Below, piece by piece: positions 1 through 8,715 of a stretch of DNA of 64,000 bases. Below the pieces are notes generated by a model. That model was not told the origin of the DNA and searched no databases. It saw only the letters and a program-made list of their open reading frames with translations. The stretch lies in assembly GCA_002395775.1 (NCBI GenBank), contig DGUV01000005.1, forward strand, positions 39,289 through 103,288. Reading direction: 5' to 3'. Made by a program: the position numbers and the translations under genes. Source of the stretch: Prevotellaceae bacterium UBA4301 (GTDB taxonomy: Bacteria; Bacteroidota; Bacteroidia; Bacteroidales; Bacteroidaceae). How positions within the stretch are numbered: the first letter of the stretch is position 1; every line of letters begins with the position of its first letter.

Positions 1-1380
1 TTGCAGAATGCCGGCGAGCGCATCACCAAGGACGACCTTTTCATTACGGTCACAGCCAGCAAGCGCCGACTCTATGAACAGGAGGCTGTGCTGCTCACCT
101 ACAAACTCTATACGCTGGTCTCCATCGACCAGTGCATCGGCAAGATGCCGGAACTTGACGGCTTCCATACCCAGCAAATCGAACTCCCGCAACAGAAGAC
201 CCTCAAGTATGAGCGCGTCAACGGCCGCAACTATGGCACTGTGGTTTGGAGTCAGTACGTCCTCTTCCCGCAGAAGACGGGCAAACTCACCGTGCCTGCC
301 ATCAACTTTGAGGCCGAGGTGGTGCAGCAGGACCGCAGCATCGACCCCTTCGATGCCTTCTTCAATGGCGGCTCTTCACTCGTGCGCATCCCCAAGACCA
401 TCGTTGCCCCGGCAGTAGAATTGCAGGTTGATGCCCTGCCCACGCGTCCGGCCAATTTCTCTGGGGCAGTGGGTACGCAATTCAACATCAGCGGTACGCT
501 CACGCCCGAGCAGGTTGATGCCAACGATGCCGTCTCGCTGCGCCTCGTGGTGAGCGGTGTGGGCAACATGAAACTCATGAAGGCTCCCACAGTGCAGTGG
601 CCCAAGGACTTCGAGTCCTATGACCCCAAGACCAACGACAAGACCCGCGTGGGCACCAATGGGGCTTCGGGCAACGTCGTATATGACTACACGGCCGTGC
701 CTCGTCATGGAGGTCGTTACACCGTTCCGCCCGTCGAGTTCTGCTACTTCGACACCAACAGCAAGTCGTATCGCACCCTGCGCACCGATTCCTTCCATCT
801 GGCCGTGGCCAAGACTGCAGGTTCCGCAATTCGCCGCTCAGTCAATCAGGAAGACCTCACGGTGCTCAACAGCGACATCCGCTACATCAAGACCTCGCCC
901 CTGAAGCTCAAGTCCTCTGCCACCACCTTCTTCGGCACCGCGGCCCACTGGCTCAGCTATGCAGGTTCGCTGGCGCTCTTCCTTCTGATGGTGGCCGTCT
1001 TCTATCGTCAGGCCAAGGCCAATGCCAACGTTGCGCGACGCCGAGGCAAGAAGGCCAGCAAGGCTGCCACGAAACGACTCAAGAGTGCAGCCAAGCTCCT
1101 GCGTCAGGGAGAGGCACGCTCGTTCTATGACGAGCTCACCCGTGCCCTTTGGGGCTATGTGGGCGATAAACTCAACCTGCCCGTGGCAGAACTCTCGAAG
1201 GACAACGTGGGTTCGCAACTCTCCGAACGCGGAGTGAGCGATGATGCCATCCAACACTTCCTGAGCGTGTTGGGCGAGTGTGAGTTTGCACAGTATGCCC
1301 CAGGCGACCCCTCTGCCACCATGGACAAACTCTACGCCGAAGCCACTGAAGTAATCAACGAATTAGACTCAAAACTATGA
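1..1380 (+). CDS. batD: BatD-like oxygen tolerance protein, N-terminus cut by the window edge
   Basis: The last 459 residues of a BatD protein; the start lies before base 1, so the TTG at base 1 is not a start. BatD proteins sit in the inner membrane with a large periplasmic beta-sandwich part and belong to the Bat (Bacteroides aerotolerance) group. Visible here are repeated beta-rich segments up to about residue 300, one membrane helix at about 310-335, a very basic stretch after it (RRRGKKASKAATKR), and a helical cytoplasmic tail. It overlaps batE by 4 bases, as in bat operons where batA, B, C and D precede batE. The biochemical role of BatD is not settled; the family call is firm, the function is not. 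Confidence 0.85.
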   Translation: MQNAGERITKDDLFITVTASKRRLYEQEAVLLTYKLYTLVSIDQCIGKMPELDGFHTQQIELPQQKTLKYERVNGRNYGTVVWSQYVLFPQKTGKLTVPAINFEAEVVQQDRSIDPFDAFFNGGSSLVRIPKTIVAPAVELQVDALPTRPANFSGAVGTQFNISGTLTPEQVDANDAVSLRLVVSGVGNMKLMKAPTVQWPKDFESYDPKTNDKTRVGTNGASGNVVYDYTAVPRHGGRYTVPPVEFCYFDTNSKSYRTLRTDSFHLAVAKTAGSAIRRSVNQEDLTVLNSDIRYIKTSPLKLKSSATTFFGTAAHWLSYAGSLALFLLMVAVFYRQAKANANVARRRGKKASKAATKRLKSAAKLLRQGEARSFYDELTRALWGYVGDKLNLPVAELSKDNVGSQLSERGVSDDAIQHFLSVLGECEFAQYAPGDPSATMDKLYAEATEVINELDSKL

Positions 1381-2132
1381 AACGCATAGCCCTACTACTC
1401 ATATTCGCATTGTCGCATGCCCTCACTTCCTACTCTAATGTCGATAGTCTGAAGGTGGTGGCCGACAGTGCCTATGCCAAAGAAGACTTTGACAGTGCTG
1501 CCCGTACCTACCAGCGTATAGCTAAGCTTGGCGAGAGTTCGGACGTGTGCTACAATCTTGGCAACTGCTACTATCGCAAGGATGACATGGCACGGGCCAT
1601 CCTCTGGTACGAGCGAGCTTTGCTCCTCAGTCCTGGCGATGATGACGTCCGTTTCAATCTCGACATGGCCCGCTCCAAGACCATCGATCGCGTCACGCCT
1701 CGCCATGAGTTCTTTTTTGTCAGTTGGTGTCGTTCGCTCACCAATCTCATGAGTGCCGATGGTTGGGGCCACCTTTCCGTCCTGCTCTTCGTGCTGTGTC
1801 TTATCAGTTTGGCTCTCTACATCTATGGGCAGCAGATGTGGCTTCGCAAGTCGGCATTCACGCTTGCCGTGCTCCTGTTGCTTGCCACCCTGCTCTCGGC
1901 AGCTTGTGGTTGGGCTCAGGCCAGTCGGCAGGCAAGGCGCTCAGGGGCCATAGTCATGTCGCCGGCAGCTGTTGTCAAGAGCACTCCGGCTCATTCTGGC
2001 AGCGATCTCTTTGTCCTGCACGAGGGCACGCGGGTCGAGATTCGCGACAACTCCCTGTCTGATTGGGTAGAGGTCACCCTGGCCGATGGCAAACAGGGAT
2101 GGATGGAACGAAAGCAAATCGAGGTGATATGA
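1377..2132 (+). CDS. batE: BatE-like TPR and SH3-domain membrane protein
   Basis: A 251-residue protein with a signal peptide (residues 1-20), about two TPR repeats (about 28-100, including CYNLGNCYYRKDDMARAILW), two membrane helices at about 134-155 and 162-182, and a C-terminal bacterial SH3-like domain (about 195-250, ending GKQGWMERKQIEVI). This order is that of BatE. The start ATG overlaps the batD stop (ATGA) and its own stop overlaps the next gene, so the three genes are probably co-transcribed. It probably works with BatD at the cytoplasmic membrane, with the TPR part as a protein-binding surface; that is inference. Confidence 0.85.
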   Translation: MKRIALLLIFALSHALTSYSNVDSLKVVADSAYAKEDFDSAARTYQRIAKLGESSDVCYNLGNCYYRKDDMARAILWYERALLLSPGDDDVRFNLDMARSKTIDRVTPRHEFFFVSWCRSLTNLMSADGWGHLSVLLFVLCLISLALYIYGQQMWLRKSAFTLAVLLLLATLLSAACGWAQASRQARRSGAIVMSPAAVVKSTPAHSGSDLFVLHEGTRVEIRDNSLSDWVEVTLADGKQGWMERKQIEVI

Positions 2133-2860
2133 TGGGGGATTCCATGCATGATGCCCTCAGCCAGCTTTCGCAGTTCGACAACGAAGCCCTGCTGGCACTC
2201 AATGGCAGCAATTCTGTCTATTGGGATGCCGTCATGTGGATAGTCACGCAGACCGTCACTTGGATTCCCCTGCTTCTGGTCTTGCTCTATGTGGTAATGA
2301 AAAATAGCAGCTGGCGCAGCCTCTTACTCTTTGTGCTGGCTATGGCGCTCACGGTGGCGCTGGCCGACCGCCTCTCGAGTGGTGTCATCAAACCTCTCGT
2401 CATGCGTTGGCGTCCCACCCACGATGCCACATTCCTCCACACCATCGACACAGTCTTTGGGTACACAGGTGGACGCTTCGGCTTTGTCAGCAGTCATGCA
2501 GCCAACACATTTTCGCTTTTCGTCCTGCTTTCGCTTATCTTGCGCAGCGGCGTGATGTCGGTGGCTCTCTTTCTCTGGGCCTGCCTGTCTTCTTACTCGC
2601 GCATCTATCTGGGCGTCCATTTTCCTGGAGACATCCTGTGTGGAGCTCTGCTTGGCATGGCTGTGGGGTTCATGGTCTATCTGCTTTATGCCTTTCTCGC
2701 CAGCAGACTTGACGTCAGTCGGCAGTACTATTCCACAGCCTATACCTCCTCGGGCTTTCTGCAGAGCGACATGCACGTATTGCTGCTCACCTTCGCTGTT
2801 ACCTATGCAGCCATTCTCCTCCTGGCCATACCGCTGGCGGCAGGAGTTTTCACATTATAA
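2129..2860 (+). CDS. PAP2-family membrane phosphatase
   Basis: A 243-residue integral membrane protein of the type 2 phosphatidic acid phosphatase family. The three family motifs are present: KPLVMRWRP (K-x6-RP), SSHAANTF (the PSGH equivalent, with catalytic His) and SRIYLGVHFPGD (SR-x5-H-x3-D). These enzymes remove phosphate from lipid phosphates or undecaprenyl pyrophosphate; the substrate cannot be read here. The ATG at 2129 overlaps the batE stop and is preferred over upstream in-frame codons, which lie inside batE. It ends 4 bases before the convergent oxidoreductase gene. A PAP2 gene downstream of bat suggests shared transcription but not necessarily shared function. Confidence 0.85.
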   Translation: MMGDSMHDALSQLSQFDNEALLALNGSNSVYWDAVMWIVTQTVTWIPLLLVLLYVVMKNSSWRSLLLFVLAMALTVALADRLSSGVIKPLVMRWRPTHDATFLHTIDTVFGYTGGRFGFVSSHAANTFSLFVLLSLILRSGVMSVALFLWACLSSYSRIYLGVHFPGDILCGALLGMAVGFMVYLLYAFLASRLDVSRQYYSTAYTSSGFLQSDMHVLLLTFAVTYAAILLLAIPLAAGVFTL

Positions 2861-2864
2861 AAGG

Positions 2865-3845
2865 TTATTGTTTACCTAAGACGCGGTCCATGACCCAGTT
2901 GACGGTGGTGGCAGAGATGCTGTCGCAGGTGCATTGTGCCGTGCCCTGAAGGTGCTGCACCACCTGTTGGATAAGGGGCATCTGCACAAGTTCGGGGTTC
3001 TCGGGTCTGAACTCGTGGACTCCAGTCTCATTCTGAAGGAGGATGGGCTGGTAGGTGAAAACGGAAAATGATAGACTGCCTTGATCGCCAGTGAGCAGAA
3101 TGCGGTCTGTGCGGGCCGACTGATGGGCCACGAAGCACCACGAACCCGAGGCTGGCAGTCCGTCGGCAAACTGGAATGAGGCCGAGACGGTGTCCTCGGT
3201 CTGATAGAGATTCCCTCGGTTGCTATGGTAGCCATGGGCTCGCAAGATTGGGCCGAACATCTGTTGCAACAGGTCAATCTGGTGCGGGGCAAGGTCATAG
3301 AAATACCCGCCGCCTGCAATGTCGCGCTGAACGCGCCAAGGTAGATTGTCGCGGTTGTAGTCGAGGTCGCGAGGGGGGACGGCAAACTGGATCTGGGCAT
3401 TAATAACGCGGCCAATGGCCCCCTCGCTTATCAACTGGAAGACTTGCTGGAAGTAGGGGAGCAATCGCCTATAATAGGCCACAAAGCATGGGACACCCGT
3501 CTGCTCAGAGATGCGATTGATGCGCTGGCACTCGGTATAGGAGGCTGCTAGGGGCTTCTCTACATAGCAGGGCTTGCCCGAACGCATGGACATGATGGCA
3601 TAGGTGGCGTGCGACGAGGGTGGGGTGGCAATGTATATGGCATTGACATCGGGGTCGTCGATGAGGGCTTGGGCATCGGTGTACCAGCGTGGGATGTGGT
3701 GACGTGAGGCGTAGTCGCGCACTTTCTCAAGGTTGCGACTCATGACAGCTACCACGTGAGAGTTGGGAATAAGGTTGAATGCGGGGCCTGACTTGCGCTC
3801 TGTGACTTCACCGCAGCCGATAAATCCCCAGTTGATTTGTTTCAT
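2865..3845 (-). CDS. Gfo/Idh/MocA-family NAD(P)-dependent oxidoreductase
   Basis: A 326-residue protein with an N-terminal Rossmann fold (GFIGCGE, residues 7-13) and the family motif EKPLA at 96-100, whose Lys is usually catalytic. The C-terminal half is the family's alpha/beta substrate domain, with a probable active-site His in the APHQIDLL segment. Members oxidise or reduce sugars, inositols and related polyols. The substrate is not evident and no dedicated sugar pathway adjoins it. It faces the PAP2 gene and diverges from the membrane protein at 3916. A possible -7 box on the minus strand (TATATTTG, 3863-3870) lies just upstream. Confidence 0.85.
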   Translation of the reverse strand: MKQINWGFIGCGEVTERKSGPAFNLIPNSHVVAVMSRNLEKVRDYASRHHIPRWYTDAQALIDDPDVNAIYIATPPSSHATYAIMSMRSGKPCYVEKPLAASYTECQRINRISEQTGVPCFVAYYRRLLPYFQQVFQLISEGAIGRVINAQIQFAVPPRDLDYNRDNLPWRVQRDIAGGGYFYDLAPHQIDLLQQMFGPILRAHGYHSNRGNLYQTEDTVSASFQFADGLPASGSWCFVAHQSARTDRILLTGDQGSLSFSVFTYQPILLQNETGVHEFRPENPELVQMPLIQQVVQHLQGTAQCTCDSISATTVNWVMDRVLGKQ

Positions 3846-3915
3846 TTTTGCCGTTTTGCTTGCAAATATACAAACTTTTTATTTATTTCGCACTTGAAAA
3901 AAGAAGAAAAACGAT

Positions 3916-4866
3916 ATGGAACCGATTGTAGTTGTGAAAGAGCGCACCGCTTTGGAGTGCGTGAGTGACGGACTTGAAACTTGCATGAAACTTCTCGGCC
4001 GCTGGGTGCGCATCCTGTGGCCCTTGCTACTGGTCTATTCGCTGGCGGCACCTTTGTTGTTGGTTTGGGGCATGCGTCGCTCCTTTGAGGCCATCATGGC
4101 AGGCCCTGGTGCAAATGCTGCTCTTGCAGACAATCCCGGTGCATTATGGCAGATGTCAAACCTGATGGTAGTCTTTTTGGTGGTTGGCCTCATGAGCCTC
4201 GTCGTTCAGGCAGTGATTGTGGTTCAGCAAAGGCACTTGGCCGAGCAGGGATTCCTTCCTCGCGTGGCATGGCGTGCTGATGCTGCTCGTGTCGGGAAGA
4301 TGGTGTTTCGTCTTTTCCTCCTGATGCTCGTGATGGCGATATTGCTTATCCCGTTCTGCATAGCTCCCGTCTTCATGATAATGGGTTCGGCCTGGCTGGA
4401 TGCAAGGTTGTCGTTGGGCTGGTTGGGCAATACGGGCATCCTCCTCGTGGGTTTCCTGCTGTGGTTGCTTTTGCTTACCTATGTGTTCTCGGCCTATACG
4501 CAGTTGACAATTGAATATCTGTATGGCGAGAAGTCGCTGCTCGCTTCTCTGAAGAGTATCGACTGGGGACGACGTGCCTGGGGGCATACGACGCTGGTGT
4601 TGTTTCTTGCCATTCTGGCTGCATTGCTGTGTGAGGTGCTGTTCAATATTCCCATGGCTGTCGTGCAACTGGTTGATTTCCTTTCCGTGCAGTCCACCTT
4701 GATGGGCGATGGTGGCCAGTTGCCCTCTTACATGCCAGTGGTTCGCTTTGTGGTCAATGCGCTTTCCTGCCTGGGTTCGTGTCTGGGTGGCGTGGTAGTG
4801 TTGTTCCCTCTCCACTTTCTTTGGGGAAGTCGCAAGGCATTGGCCCAACCCGCATCCGAAGTCTAA
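3916..4866 (+). CDS. Predicted six-helix integral membrane protein of unknown function
   Basis: A 316-residue protein that I do not recognise as a named family. Hydrophobic segments at about residues 35-55, 78-102, 130-160, 172-197, 225-252 and 275-305 predict six membrane helices; there is no signal peptide. The N-terminal 30 residues are soluble (EPIVVVKERTALECVSDG). No catalytic motif stands out. It is divergent from the oxidoreductase at 2865-3845 and overlaps the convergent porin gene at its 3' end by 4 bases, so no terminator separates them. Confidence 0.75.
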   Translation: MEPIVVVKERTALECVSDGLETCMKLLGRWVRILWPLLLVYSLAAPLLLVWGMRRSFEAIMAGPGANAALADNPGALWQMSNLMVVFLVVGLMSLVVQAVIVVQQRHLAEQGFLPRVAWRADAARVGKMVFRLFLLMLVMAILLIPFCIAPVFMIMGSAWLDARLSLGWLGNTGILLVGFLLWLLLLTYVFSAYTQLTIEYLYGEKSLLASLKSIDWGRRAWGHTTLVLFLAILAALLCEVLFNIPMAVVQLVDFLSVQSTLMGDGGQLPSYMPVVRFVVNALSCLGSCLGGVVVLFPLHFLWGSRKALAQPASEV

Positions 4867-7103
4867 TTAAAGAAGTTCCACGACACTCCGAAGTGGAAGG
4901 TGCGAGGGTCCATGGGGTAGTGAGGTGCCCAGAACATGTGCCCCGAACCTGCATTGACATGATTCATGGCCACATAGAGCCGACAATGCTTGATGTGGAG
5001 ATTGGCATAGACATTGACGATGGGATAGTTGCCTATGTGCACCCGAGAGAACTGAGTGTCCTGAACGGCGAATTGCTGTAGGGCGGGGAAGTAGTCTGGG
5101 GCATAGTAGCGTGTGAAATAGCGCACATCGCCTCCCAGTTGCACGTTGAGGACCTTAGCTATGCGGAATTGCAGGTAGAGGTTGCTATAGAGTGAAAGTT
5201 TGGGCAGGGGCAATGCCGATGGACGGCTTGAGGTCTGGTAGGTGATGTCGTTGTCCCAGTGTAGAGGCCCAGCCTTGACGCGTTGGCGCAGAGTGGCAGA
5301 GAAGACCTGTATGTGGCTTGACTCCTGAAGAACGGCTACGCTGTGGCTGAAGTTCTCAGGCAGGGCAGTGGAGATGTCTTCGCCCGTGAACGTGTTTTGC
5401 ATGCCCAGATAAGTGTAGTCCTTGATGTTCTCGAACCCCACATTGATTTCGGTACCAAAGCGCGGAAAGCGCAGAGTGCCCTGAACCTGGGCACGGAACT
5501 CATTGGAGAGGTTGTCCTGGTCCCACCAAAGAAATTGGCTGTGATAGTGACGCAGATAGAAGTCGGGGCTGCTGTTCTTGATGAAGCCTTGGGCTACGAA
5601 TTGCATGGTGTCGCGACGGGAAAGCGGGATGGAGAGGTCGAGGTTGCCCTTGACGTTGAAGTCTCCTATCTTGTCACCGACAAGAGAGATCTGTCCGTTG
5701 AAGTTGTAGTGCAGCAGGTCGCCCTGCTCGCGGTTTATCTCACCTCCGACGGCAAGATCGTTCTCAGTGAATCGTTGTGTGCCCAGTAGGTCGTTGATAA
5801 GTGAGGGCATGGTGTATGACGTCAGTTCGTGACTGACGAAGGCAGCAATACCCATCTGGGCCCATTTCTTGAATCCTTCACGCAGAGCCAGGCCCAGGGT
5901 GTTGCGGATGCTGATGCCCTTTGTGCGGTCCTTCACGTCCGTCAGAGTGCCATAGTAGTTGTTTGTGTAGTAGCCCTCAGGTGTGGCATGGCTGTAGTAG
6001 GTGTGGCGCAGATTGTTGACACGCACGGTGTGAATGATGCTGCTGACAGGGATGAACTCAGTGGGCACTATCTGCTCAGCTTGCCAGCGTTGCTGCAGAC
6101 TGTCGAGTACCACGGCCCGGCGCAGCGTGTCGGCAGCAAGTGTTTGGCGCACGCTGTCCGATAGCTGGGCAAGCAGGTCGCGGTCGGAGGGCATCTTGGG
6201 CTTGAGGCTGTCGGGAATCACTATTTCGCGTTCGAATCCCAGATTGTAGCGATGGGTGAGGAAGGCGTCTTGATTCTCGTTGCGGTTCCAGGTCTCGCTG
6301 AGCAGGGTGGGGATGTCCTTTGAACTTGGGTCTTTGTAAGCCTCGGGACGGGTGATGTAGTAATCGCTCTCTATGCCTCCGTTTTCAGCCATCTTCAGGT
6401 GATTGATATTGACGTAGGCGTGCATGTTGTAGCGATCGCCCAGATAGTAGCCGAAGAGCGTGCCTCCAAACTGGCTGTTGGCTTGGTTGTTGTAATAGCC
6501 ACGTCCGTAGAGGTAGTCGAACTTCATGCCGATGCCGGCCTCCTTGTTGATGTTTGAGGCAAAGTAGGCCCGGACACGTTCCTGCCCGTTGGTGCGGTTA
6601 CCCACCTTGTGGTAAGCCAGGTTGGTGAGCGGGCTGAGCGTGTTGGAAAAGCGGAAATCGCGCAAGCCGCCCAGGAAGAAGTCGAAGGGACGCAGGAAGA
6701 GGAAGGGATTGTCGGCATTGCGGTGGATGTAGATTCGGCTCAGGCGGGGCGAGCCCAAGTTGCCCAGGATGTTGTATTCGCCGTTGTAGCCTGAGGTCTC
6801 GTTGTACCACTGGAACATGTGTACCACGGTGTCGTTGTTTTCGGCCGAGATGATGCTCCCCAGCCGTTCGTCCACCGTCCACTGGGTTACTCCGATGGGC
6901 ACCACAAAACCGTCGTCCTTGTCAGTGGTGTCGCGGCCCCATGTGTTGCGGCTGTTGCTTCCGTTTGCAGCTCCTCGTCTGCTGCTGTTGCGGGATGAGG
7001 TGGAGGTGCTGGCTTGTGAGTCCGGGTTGGTGCGCAGACCTAATTGTGCACTGGCCATCAGGGGACAGAGCAAGAGCAAGAGGTAGGAGAGTAGTCGCTT
7101 CAT
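4863..7103 (-). CDS. Putative outer-membrane porin (Bacteroidetes type)
   Basis: A 746-residue exported protein with a clear signal peptide (MKRLLSYLLLLLCPLMASAQ), then a Ser/Asn/Arg-rich linker (about 28-58), then a long region of alternating aromatic/polar beta-strand sequence ending FHFGVSWNFFN. Length, linker and strand pattern fit the 'putative porin' family of Bacteroidetes. It should be an outer-membrane beta-barrel; what it passes is unknown. Its start overlaps the stop of the 2-oxoacid oxidoreductase gamma subunit by 4 bases, so it is probably the last gene of that operon, a suggestive but unexplained link between a cytoplasmic enzyme and an outer-membrane channel. Confidence 0.8.
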   Translation of the reverse strand: MKRLLSYLLLLLCPLMASAQLGLRTNPDSQASTSTSSRNSSRRGAANGSNSRNTWGRDTTDKDDGFVVPIGVTQWTVDERLGSIISAENNDTVVHMFQWYNETSGYNGEYNILGNLGSPRLSRIYIHRNADNPFLFLRPFDFFLGGLRDFRFSNTLSPLTNLAYHKVGNRTNGQERVRAYFASNINKEAGIGMKFDYLYGRGYYNNQANSQFGGTLFGYYLGDRYNMHAYVNINHLKMAENGGIESDYYITRPEAYKDPSSKDIPTLLSETWNRNENQDAFLTHRYNLGFEREIVIPDSLKPKMPSDRDLLAQLSDSVRQTLAADTLRRAVVLDSLQQRWQAEQIVPTEFIPVSSIIHTVRVNNLRHTYYSHATPEGYYTNNYYGTLTDVKDRTKGISIRNTLGLALREGFKKWAQMGIAAFVSHELTSYTMPSLINDLLGTQRFTENDLAVGGEINREQGDLLHYNFNGQISLVGDKIGDFNVKGNLDLSIPLSRRDTMQFVAQGFIKNSSPDFYLRHYHSQFLWWDQDNLSNEFRAQVQGTLRFPRFGTEINVGFENIKDYTYLGMQNTFTGEDISTALPENFSHSVAVLQESSHIQVFSATLRQRVKAGPLHWDNDITYQTSSRPSALPLPKLSLYSNLYLQFRIAKVLNVQLGGDVRYFTRYYAPDYFPALQQFAVQDTQFSRVHIGNYPIVNVYANLHIKHCRLYVAMNHVNAGSGHMFWAPHYPMDPRTFHFGVSWNFFN

Positions 7104-7651
7104 TGGCCGTTGACTTCGTGAATGACTTCAGCACCTTTTTGTAGGGCCTTCTCGTTGAGGGGGATGAGATGGTGGTGGCGCTGTGGGAGCGTTTTCTTCA
7201 GGGCTTGAAGGATGTTGGCATTCGACACCACAGGACAGGCCTTGAGCATACCGCCCAGGACGAGCATGTTGTAGGCCTTGACATCGTCGAGTTGGGCCAC
7301 GGCGTCCATGGCGTCGATTTGCAGCACGCGGATGTCGGTCCGGCTGGGTGGGTTGATGATGCCGTAGGGGTCGTAGATGAGTGTGCCCCCGGGCTTGATG
7401 GCCGACTCGAACTTGTCGAGCGACGGCTGGTTGAGAATGACGGCCGTGTCATACTGGCTGAGTATGGGCGACGAAATGCGTTCGTCGCTGACGATGACTG
7501 TCACGTTAGCTGTCCCCCCGCGCTGTTCTGGGCCATAGGAGGGCATCCAGGTTACTTCTTTCCCTTCAAACAGGGCTGCGTAGGCAAGAATCTTTCCCAT
7601 CGAGAGGACGCCTTGTCCGCCAAAGCCCGCAATTATGATTTCGTGTTTCAC
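7100..7651 (-). CDS. 2-oxoacid:ferredoxin oxidoreductase, gamma subunit
   Basis: A 183-residue protein with the hallmark gamma-subunit N-terminus GFGGQGVLSMGKILA and the motif PSYGPEQRGGTANVTVIVS. In the four-subunit 2-oxoacid oxidoreductases (KorABCD/VorABCD) this subunit completes the active site with alpha and beta; the enzyme decarboxylates a 2-oxoacid with CoA and passes electrons to ferredoxin. It lies 31 bases after the beta gene and overlaps the porin gene. The substrate (2-oxoglutarate versus branched-chain oxoacids) cannot be decided from the sequence alone. Confidence 0.9.
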   Translation of the reverse strand: MKHEIIIAGFGGQGVLSMGKILAYAALFEGKEVTWMPSYGPEQRGGTANVTVIVSDERISSPILSQYDTAVILNQPSLDKFESAIKPGGTLIYDPYGIINPPSRTDIRVLQIDAMDAVAQLDDVKAYNMLVLGGMLKACPVVSNANILQALKKTLPQRHHHLIPLNEKALQKGAEVIHEVNGQ

Positions 7652-7682
7652 GCCTTAATATTCAATTGTCAGTTATCATTTG

Positions 7683-8453
7683 TCATTTGGCCGCAATGTC
7701 CTTCAGGTCGCCCAGCTTGTAGTAGGCAAACATGCGGTCTTCCATCCACTGGTTGGCCTCCTCGGGCGACATCTTCCAACCCGAGCTGCAGGTGCTCACA
7801 ATCTCCACCAAGGAACTGCCTCGTCCCTGCATCGAATACTCGAATGCCTTGCGAAGGGCAGCTTTGGTGCGACGGATGTAGGCTACGCGGCTCACGGCTT
7901 GGCGGGTGACGTAGCAGGTGCCTTCGAGTGTGGCGGCAATCTCGGTGAGCTTCAGGGGGAAGCCGTGGAGGTCGGACTGTCGGCCGTAGGGGCAGGTGCT
8001 GGTCTTCATGCCCATGAGGGTGGTAGGAGCCATTTGGCCGCCTGTCATGCCATAGATGGCGTTGTTGACGAAGATTATGACGACGTTGTCGCCGCGGTTC
8101 AGGGCGTGGATGGTTTCGCCCGTCCCGATGCAGGCCAGGTCGCCATCGCCCTGATAGGTGAAGACGAGGTTGTCGGGCCACAAACGCTTGGTGGCACATG
8201 CTATGGCTGGTGCGCGTCCGTGGGCGGCTTCAATCCAGTCGATGTCAATATAGTTGTAGGCAAAGACGGCGCAACCTACGGGCGAGATGCCTATGGTGCG
8301 CTCTTCGAGGCCCATTTCGTCGATGACCTCAGCAATCAGTTTGTGCACCACGCTGTGGCTGCATCCCGGGCAATAGTGCATGGGATTGTTGTTGAGCAGT
8401 CGGGGTTTCTGATAGACGAGGTTTTCGGGTTGTATGATTTCTTGGTTGGTCAT
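7683..8453 (-). CDS. 2-oxoacid:ferredoxin oxidoreductase, thiamine-diphosphate beta subunit
   Basis: A 256-residue beta subunit. It shows CPGCSHSVVHK near the N-terminus and the thiamine-diphosphate/Mg motif QGDGDLACIGTGETIHALNR followed by FVNNAIYGMTGGQ. The family binds thiamine diphosphate and a 4Fe-4S cluster and performs oxidative decarboxylation. It lies between the 81-residue membrane protein and the gamma gene in one minus-strand operon. The single-domain length separates it from the large fused pyruvate:ferredoxin oxidoreductases. Confidence 0.92.
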   Translation of the reverse strand: MTNQEIIQPENLVYQKPRLLNNNPMHYCPGCSHSVVHKLIAEVIDEMGLEERTIGISPVGCAVFAYNYIDIDWIEAAHGRAPAIACATKRLWPDNLVFTYQGDGDLACIGTGETIHALNRGDNVVIIFVNNAIYGMTGGQMAPTTLMGMKTSTCPYGRQSDLHGFPLKLTEIAATLEGTCYVTRQAVSRVAYIRRTKAALRKAFEYSMQGRGSSLVEIVSTCSSGWKMSPEEANQWMEDRMFAYYKLGDLKDIAAK

Positions 8454-8462
8454 GTTTCGGTC

Positions 8463-8708
8463 TTAGAACATAAATCGGATGAAGAACTCAATGATTTTCA
8501 CCACCATGCCTGCGCCAATGACGCTCATGCCCCAGAGGCGATGGTCGGGGTAGGCAAAGTAGAGTATCACGCCAATGAGTGCAAGAATGAGGAACAGAAT
8601 GTTGAGCACACGGCGGATGGACTCCGTATCGTGGTTGCCGCCGCGCTTCTTTCGGATGCGTTCCAGTTCGCGCTGCTGTTCGGCCAGTATGTCGTTGATG
8701 TCTTCCAT
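8463..8708 (-). CDS. Small two-helix membrane protein inside the 2-oxoacid oxidoreductase operon
   Basis: An 81-residue protein. Residues 1-30 are charged and likely helical (LAEQQRELERIRKKRGG), followed by two membrane helices at about 35-53 and 59-79. It is packed between the alpha and beta subunit genes with gaps of 7 and 9 bases, which supports real expression. I know no assigned function. A guess is that it holds the enzyme at the membrane or links it to a membrane partner; nothing in the sequence proves it. Confidence 0.75.
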   Translation of the reverse strand: MEDINDILAEQQRELERIRKKRGGNHDTESIRRVLNILFLILALIGVILYFAYPDHRLWGMSVIGAGMVVKIIEFFIRFMF

Positions 8709-8715
8709 AGTGCGG

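Noticed and set aside
2063..2128. Extension of the PAP2 gene start to 2063
   Set aside because: The added residues overlap batE and are not hydrophobic or family-like; the ATG at 2129 makes a usual ATGA overlap.
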